Assembly (NCBI GenBank): GCA_052326545.1
Contig: JBKQML010000150.1
Location: forward strand, 1-8,066
Origin: Fen-1064 sp052326545
GTDB taxonomy: Bacteria > Chloroflexota > Dehalococcoidia > Dehalococcoidales > Fen-1064
Length of the DNA stretch: 8,066 bases
Direction of reading: 5' to 3'
Part shown: in pieces, positions 5,054-8,066 of the stretch
Layout of the letters: every line of letters starts with the position of its first letter
Numbering within the stretch: position 1 is the stretch's first letter
Notes under the pieces: generated by a model
What the model saw: only the letters and a program-made list of their open reading frames with translations
Told to the model about the DNA's origin: nothing
Databases searched by the model: none
Made by a program: the position numbers and the translations under genes

Positions 5054-6253
5054 ATGAACAGCGCTTTCCTGAAAGGTGTGAGAGTAGTCGCGATGACGCA
5101 GGTCTGGGCCGGCGGCTGGATGGGTGGTATTTTGGCAGATATGGGCGCAGAGGTCATCAAAATCGAGTCCAATAAAAAAATTGATATCTTGAGACGTACC
5201 AAGGAAACCCACGGAGATGTGAATCGCGGTCCGAACTTCAACGGTTACAATCGGGGCACGAAGAGCTGCAACCTTAACCTGAAACGACCGGAAGGAGTCG
5301 AACTCTTTAAAAAGCTGGTGAAAATCAGCGATGTGGTGATAGAGAACCTCGCGCCAAAGGGAATGCCGGGTTTTGGTCTGGATTATGCGGCGTTGAAAGA
5401 AGTTAAATCCGATATTATCATGGTCTCGGTACCCGGTTTCGGCAGTACCGGCCCTGACAGAAATTACATTTCTTATGCTGCGACCGTACAGGCGATAGGT
5501 GGTTTGGAGGCCTCATTTGGTTATCCCGGTAGTGAGCCTGCAACTCCCTCTATTTTTATGGCCGACCCGGTCGGTGGGATGTACGGGGCGCTTGGTGTCT
5601 GCAGCGCAGTTTATTATCATCACAAAACAGGCAAGGGACAGCACGTTGAATTGGCCCAGAGCGAGGCGATAACGTCGTTGATTCCTGAAGTGGTGATGGA
5701 ATATGAAATGACGGGCAGAATCCGGCCGCGCCTGGGAAACCGCGATGAAATCATGGCGCCGCACGGCTGCTATCCCTGCAAAGGTCAAGATAAATGGGTG
5801 GCCATTGCCGTTGCCAACGACGCAGAATGGGAGACTTTATGCTGTGTCATGGGTAATCCTGGTTGGAGCAAAGACGAGCGATTCTCCGACCAGTTCAGCC
5901 GCTGGCAAAATCAGGATGAGCTGAATAAGTTAATTGCCGGTTGGACCAGGGCTTTTACGCATTATGAGGTGATGCACAAACTGCAAAAGGCGGGCGTTGC
6001 CGCCGGCACCTCTCTCAGCACTGAGGAAATGAATCATGACCCGCAGGTGAAAGAGCGGGGCGCTCTAATCGAGATGAACAGCCGGAAAGTCGGCAAGACG
6101 CTGACGTGGCGTTCTCCCTGGAAATCGGCTTTGACCGGCTCGAATCCGGCGTCACCGTATTTTGGGGAACATAATGATTATGTTTTCAAAACGCTGCTGG
6201 GGTTGTCGGACAACGAGATCACAAAATTGATCAGCGATGAGGTTATTTACTAG
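5054..6253 (+). CDS. Class III (CaiB/BaiF) CoA-transferase, catalytic-type
   Basis: This 399-residue protein starts at an ATG directly after the preceding stop, so the two are probably translationally coupled. The CAGGTG at 5040-5045, inside the end of the upstream gene, is the likely ribosome binding site. Family features in order: LKGVRVVAMTQVWAG at 6-20, LADMGAEVIKIES at 27-39, SDVVIENLAP at 92-101, PGFGSTGP at 127-134, the catalytic Asp171 in MADPVGG (169-175), and TGKGQHVELAQSEA at 192-205. The C-terminal part has the usual GNPGW (267-271) and NHDPQVKERG (327-336) signatures. It should transfer CoA from a donor such as succinyl-CoA or acetyl-CoA to a carboxylic acid through an aspartyl thioester. 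Together with the Asp-less paralogue upstream it may form a heteromer like BbsEF. The donor and acceptor cannot be told from the sequence. Confidence 0.92.
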   Translation: MNSAFLKGVRVVAMTQVWAGGWMGGILADMGAEVIKIESNKKIDILRRTKETHGDVNRGPNFNGYNRGTKSCNLNLKRPEGVELFKKLVKISDVVIENLAPKGMPGFGLDYAALKEVKSDIIMVSVPGFGSTGPDRNYISYAATVQAIGGLEASFGYPGSEPATPSIFMADPVGGMYGALGVCSAVYYHHKTGKGQHVELAQSEAITSLIPEVVMEYEMTGRIRPRLGNRDEIMAPHGCYPCKGQDKWVAIAVANDAEWETLCCVMGNPGWSKDERFSDQFSRWQNQDELNKLIAGWTRAFTHYEVMHKLQKAGVAAGTSLSTEEMNHDPQVKERGALIEMNSRKVGKTLTWRSPWKSALTGSNPASPYFGEHNDYVFKTLLGLSDNEITKLISDEVIY

Positions 6254-6296
6254 ATAGAAGTCAAGTAATAAGGATAAAGAAGGGGGCAAGTACACA

Positions 6297-7532
6297 ATGG
6301 ACTTTAATGAGTATTCTATCGGCGAATTTGATACGGAGGAGCAAAAGAAATTCCGGCAGGAAGTGCGGGAATGGATCAATAAGAATATGGACCCGCGGCT
6401 GGCGATATCGGCTGAAGAGCGCGGTGAACCACCGGATACCGATTCGGACCTGACAAGAGCCTTCGGACGCAAGCTCGCGGCCAAAGGGTGGCTGGTGCCT
6501 GAGTGGCCCAAAGAGGTCGGCGGCGCCGGACTTAACTCAGACCAGAGATATATTATCAACCAGGAAGTAGCGGCACGCAATATCGAACTCCCCGGTCACT
6601 GGGGTAACTTCCAGGGTGGGGTGCCCGGCCCGACCCTGATGCGTTTCGGCACTGAAGAACAAAAGAAGGAATGGTTGCCGAAGATCGCGGCGGGGGCGCT
6701 GTTTGCCCTGGGGTATACCGAACCCAATGCCGGCACCGACCTGGCATCGTTGCAGATGCGCGCCGTCTCGGATGGCGATGATTACATTGTTAATGGGCAG
6801 AAAATGTTCAGCAGCGGCGTTGATAAGGCGGATTACCACTGGCTGCTGGTCAGAACCAATATCAATGTGCCGAAGCACAGAGGGATATCACTGCTGATTG
6901 CCGACCTGAAGAGCCCGGGCGTGACGATTAAAGAAATGCATACCATTTCCGGGATGAAGACGCATGAAATTTTTTATGATAATGTGCGGATTCCCAAGAA
7001 GAACCGCATCGGGCCGGAAGATGGCGGCTGGGGTATCACCAGAGAGGCCTTAAGCATTGAAAGGGCCAGTGTGGGCTCTTCCCCCTGGGCCCCGAAAATC
7101 GTAGACGAATTGATCAAGTATGCCAAAGAGACAATGCGTAACGGCAAGCCTTTATATGATGACCCGCTGGTGGAGCAGAGCCTGGCACAGATGGCCATTG
7201 AAGTTAACATTTTGCGTTTATTCACCCACCGCATCAATTGGATGGTAGACGCCGGTATGAACCCCGCCTGGACCGGGGCGGCATCCAAGATCTGGGAAGC
7301 CGAGACCAGTCAGAGAGTAGCAAACGCCGGCATGCAGATTTTGGGAATGTCCTGCCAACTCGAACCCGGTTCGAAATGGGCGCCCATTAAAGGCCGCGTG
7401 GAGTTAGGCTATCGCGAGACGGTGGTCAGAACTTTCGGCGGCGGTTCGGATGAAATGATGCGCAGCGTCATCGCCACCGTGGCCATGGGCCTGCCGCGGG
7501 AACCGCAAATGACGATGCCGGTGAAAAAATAA
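6297..7532 (+). CDS. Acyl-CoA dehydrogenase (large-subunit type)
   Basis: This 411-residue FAD enzyme oxidises acyl-CoA to the 2,3-enoyl-CoA and passes electrons to ETF or a similar carrier. Start: ATG with AAGAAGGGGG (6277-6286) upstream, 43 bp after the preceding stop. An N-terminal helical domain contains FGTEEQKKEWLPKI (117-130). The middle beta domain carries TEPNAGTD (141-148), the family flavin/substrate signature, and GMKTHEIFYDNVRIP (219-233). The C-terminal domain has TFGGGSDEMMRSVIA (379-393) and MGLPR (397-401). At the place of the MCAD catalytic Glu376 this protein has Gly381 (after Phe380), but Glu255 in SIERA (253-257) matches the helix-G catalytic Glu of isovaleryl-CoA and long-chain dehydrogenases. 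It therefore probably works with that base, as branched or bulky acyl-CoA enzymes do. A second dehydrogenase gene follows after 31 bp, suggesting a two-subunit enzyme. Confidence 0.93.
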   Translation: MDFNEYSIGEFDTEEQKKFRQEVREWINKNMDPRLAISAEERGEPPDTDSDLTRAFGRKLAAKGWLVPEWPKEVGGAGLNSDQRYIINQEVAARNIELPGHWGNFQGGVPGPTLMRFGTEEQKKEWLPKIAAGALFALGYTEPNAGTDLASLQMRAVSDGDDYIVNGQKMFSSGVDKADYHWLLVRTNINVPKHRGISLLIADLKSPGVTIKEMHTISGMKTHEIFYDNVRIPKKNRIGPEDGGWGITREALSIERASVGSSPWAPKIVDELIKYAKETMRNGKPLYDDPLVEQSLAQMAIEVNILRLFTHRINWMVDAGMNPAWTGAASKIWEAETSQRVANAGMQILGMSCQLEPGSKWAPIKGRVELGYRETVVRTFGGGSDEMMRSVIATVAMGLPREPQMTMPVKK

Positions 7533-7563
7533 TAATTATTCTGGAAAAGAAAGGACGATAAAG

Positions 7564-8066
7564 ATGAATTTCGATTTTAATGATGAGCAGAAGATGTTAC
7601 AAAAAGGGGCGCGCGAATTCTTTGAGAAGGAGTGCCCGAAGTCCTTAGTGCGGCAGATGGCGGCGGATGAAAAAGGCAACCCGCCGGAATTATGGCATAA
7701 AATGGCCCAACTGGGCTGGTTGGGCTTGATATATCCGGAACAGTACGGCGGTGGTGCAGGAAATATTATTGACCTGGTCGCGCTGGAAGAAGAGATGGGG
7801 CGAGCCTGCTTGCCGGGTGCTTTCTTCTCTACCGTGCTGCTGGGCGGTCTTTTTATCCTGAATACCGGGAGTGAGGAGCAGAAAAAGGGGATATTGCCGA
7901 AGATCGGCAAGGGCGAAATGATGTTAACCTTGGCCCTGACCGAACAAAACGGCAGTTATGAAGCGGCCGCAGTCGAGACGACCGCCGTCGCTGAAAAAGA
8001 CGATTATGTTATCAACGGCACAAAACTATACGTCCCCGATGCGCACATTGCGGATTATATCATCTG
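7564..8066 (+). CDS. Acyl-CoA dehydrogenase, divergent second subunit (partial, 3' end beyond window)
   Basis: The ATG at 7564 has AAGAAAGGA (7547-7555) upstream, and 167 codons stay open to the edge; the usual family length is about 370-400. FNDEQKMLQKGAREFFEKE (4-22), GWLGLIYPEQYGG (51-63), LEEEMGR (74-80), and TGSEEQKKGILPKIGKGE (101-118) are clear acyl-CoA dehydrogenase N-terminal and linker motifs. Where the first enzyme reads TEPNAGTD, this one reads TEQNGSYEAAAVE (126-138), so the Pro, Ala-Gly and Asp of the signature are gone. That is common in the smaller, accessory or beta-type subunits of heterotetrameric acyl-CoA dehydrogenases. It then continues with DDYVINGTKLYVPDAHIADY (146-165), a normal family strand. 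The catalytic base region lies outside the window, so its activity cannot be judged. It is tightly linked to the gene before it (31 bp). Confidence 0.88.
   Translation, partial: MNFDFNDEQKMLQKGAREFFEKECPKSLVRQMAADEKGNPPELWHKMAQLGWLGLIYPEQYGGGAGNIIDLVALEEEMGRACLPGAFFSTVLLGGLFILNTGSEEQKKGILPKIGKGEMMLTLALTEQNGSYEAAAVETTAVAEKDDYVINGTKLYVPDAHIADYII

Noticed and set aside
4727..5212. Minus-strand 161-codon frame across the junction of the two CoA-transferases
   Set aside because: It overlaps two well-supported genes, has no family resemblance and no ribosome binding site; it is a codon-use shadow.

Overview
The window reads as bacterial DNA of moderate GC with AT-rich intergenic stretches. It probably comes from an anaerobe that degrades acids through CoA thioesters. 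A Thr-rich tether on a family 5 solute-binding lipoprotein, next to paired class III CoA-transferases and paired acyl-CoA dehydrogenases, is a combination I associate with Dehalococcoidia-like Chloroflexota. That assignment is from memory and is inference only; no rRNA or other marker gene is present.

Layout. Positions 54 to 1 (minus strand) hold the first 18 codons of a divergent gene. Positions 55-467 are a rich regulatory region: two overlapping dyads over a weak minus-strand promoter, a near-consensus plus-strand promoter (TTGACA, 17 bp, TGG-TATACT), and a leader of about 290 nt. The leader contains a foldable element (282-415) closed by 11 bp + 5 bp of long-range pairing. It leads into 468-2348, a lipid-anchored peptide/nickel-type substrate-binding protein with no permease genes beside it, followed by an intrinsic-terminator-like hairpin at 2368-2408. 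About 500 bp without a convincing gene follows, containing two adjacent hairpins (2701-2770).

Positions 2907-3662 encode a 251-residue protein that looks like two fused EthD-type ferredoxin-fold halves, each with a W-x4-H motif. After a 185-bp gap a tight operon runs off the right edge: two class III (CaiB/BaiF) CoA-transferases with no base between them, a 411-residue acyl-CoA dehydrogenase, and the first 167 codons of a second, divergent acyl-CoA dehydrogenase.

How the genes may work together (inference). A carboxylic acid would be activated by CoA transfer and then oxidised at the alpha-beta carbons. Both enzyme pairs look asymmetric. The first CoA-transferase has Gly where the family has its catalytic Asp, while the second keeps Asp171. 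The first dehydrogenase keeps the usual Thr-Glu-Pro-Asn-Ala-Gly-Thr-Asp flavin/substrate motif and a helix-G Glu, while the second has lost that motif. This suggests two heteromeric enzymes, each with one catalytic and one degenerate subunit, formally like BbsEF (benzylsuccinate CoA-transferase) and the alpha2beta2 acyl-CoA dehydrogenases of steroid side-chain breakdown. The substrate cannot be read from the sequence. The most novel-looking items are the structured leader RNA, the Asp-less CoA-transferase and the duplicated EthD-like protein.
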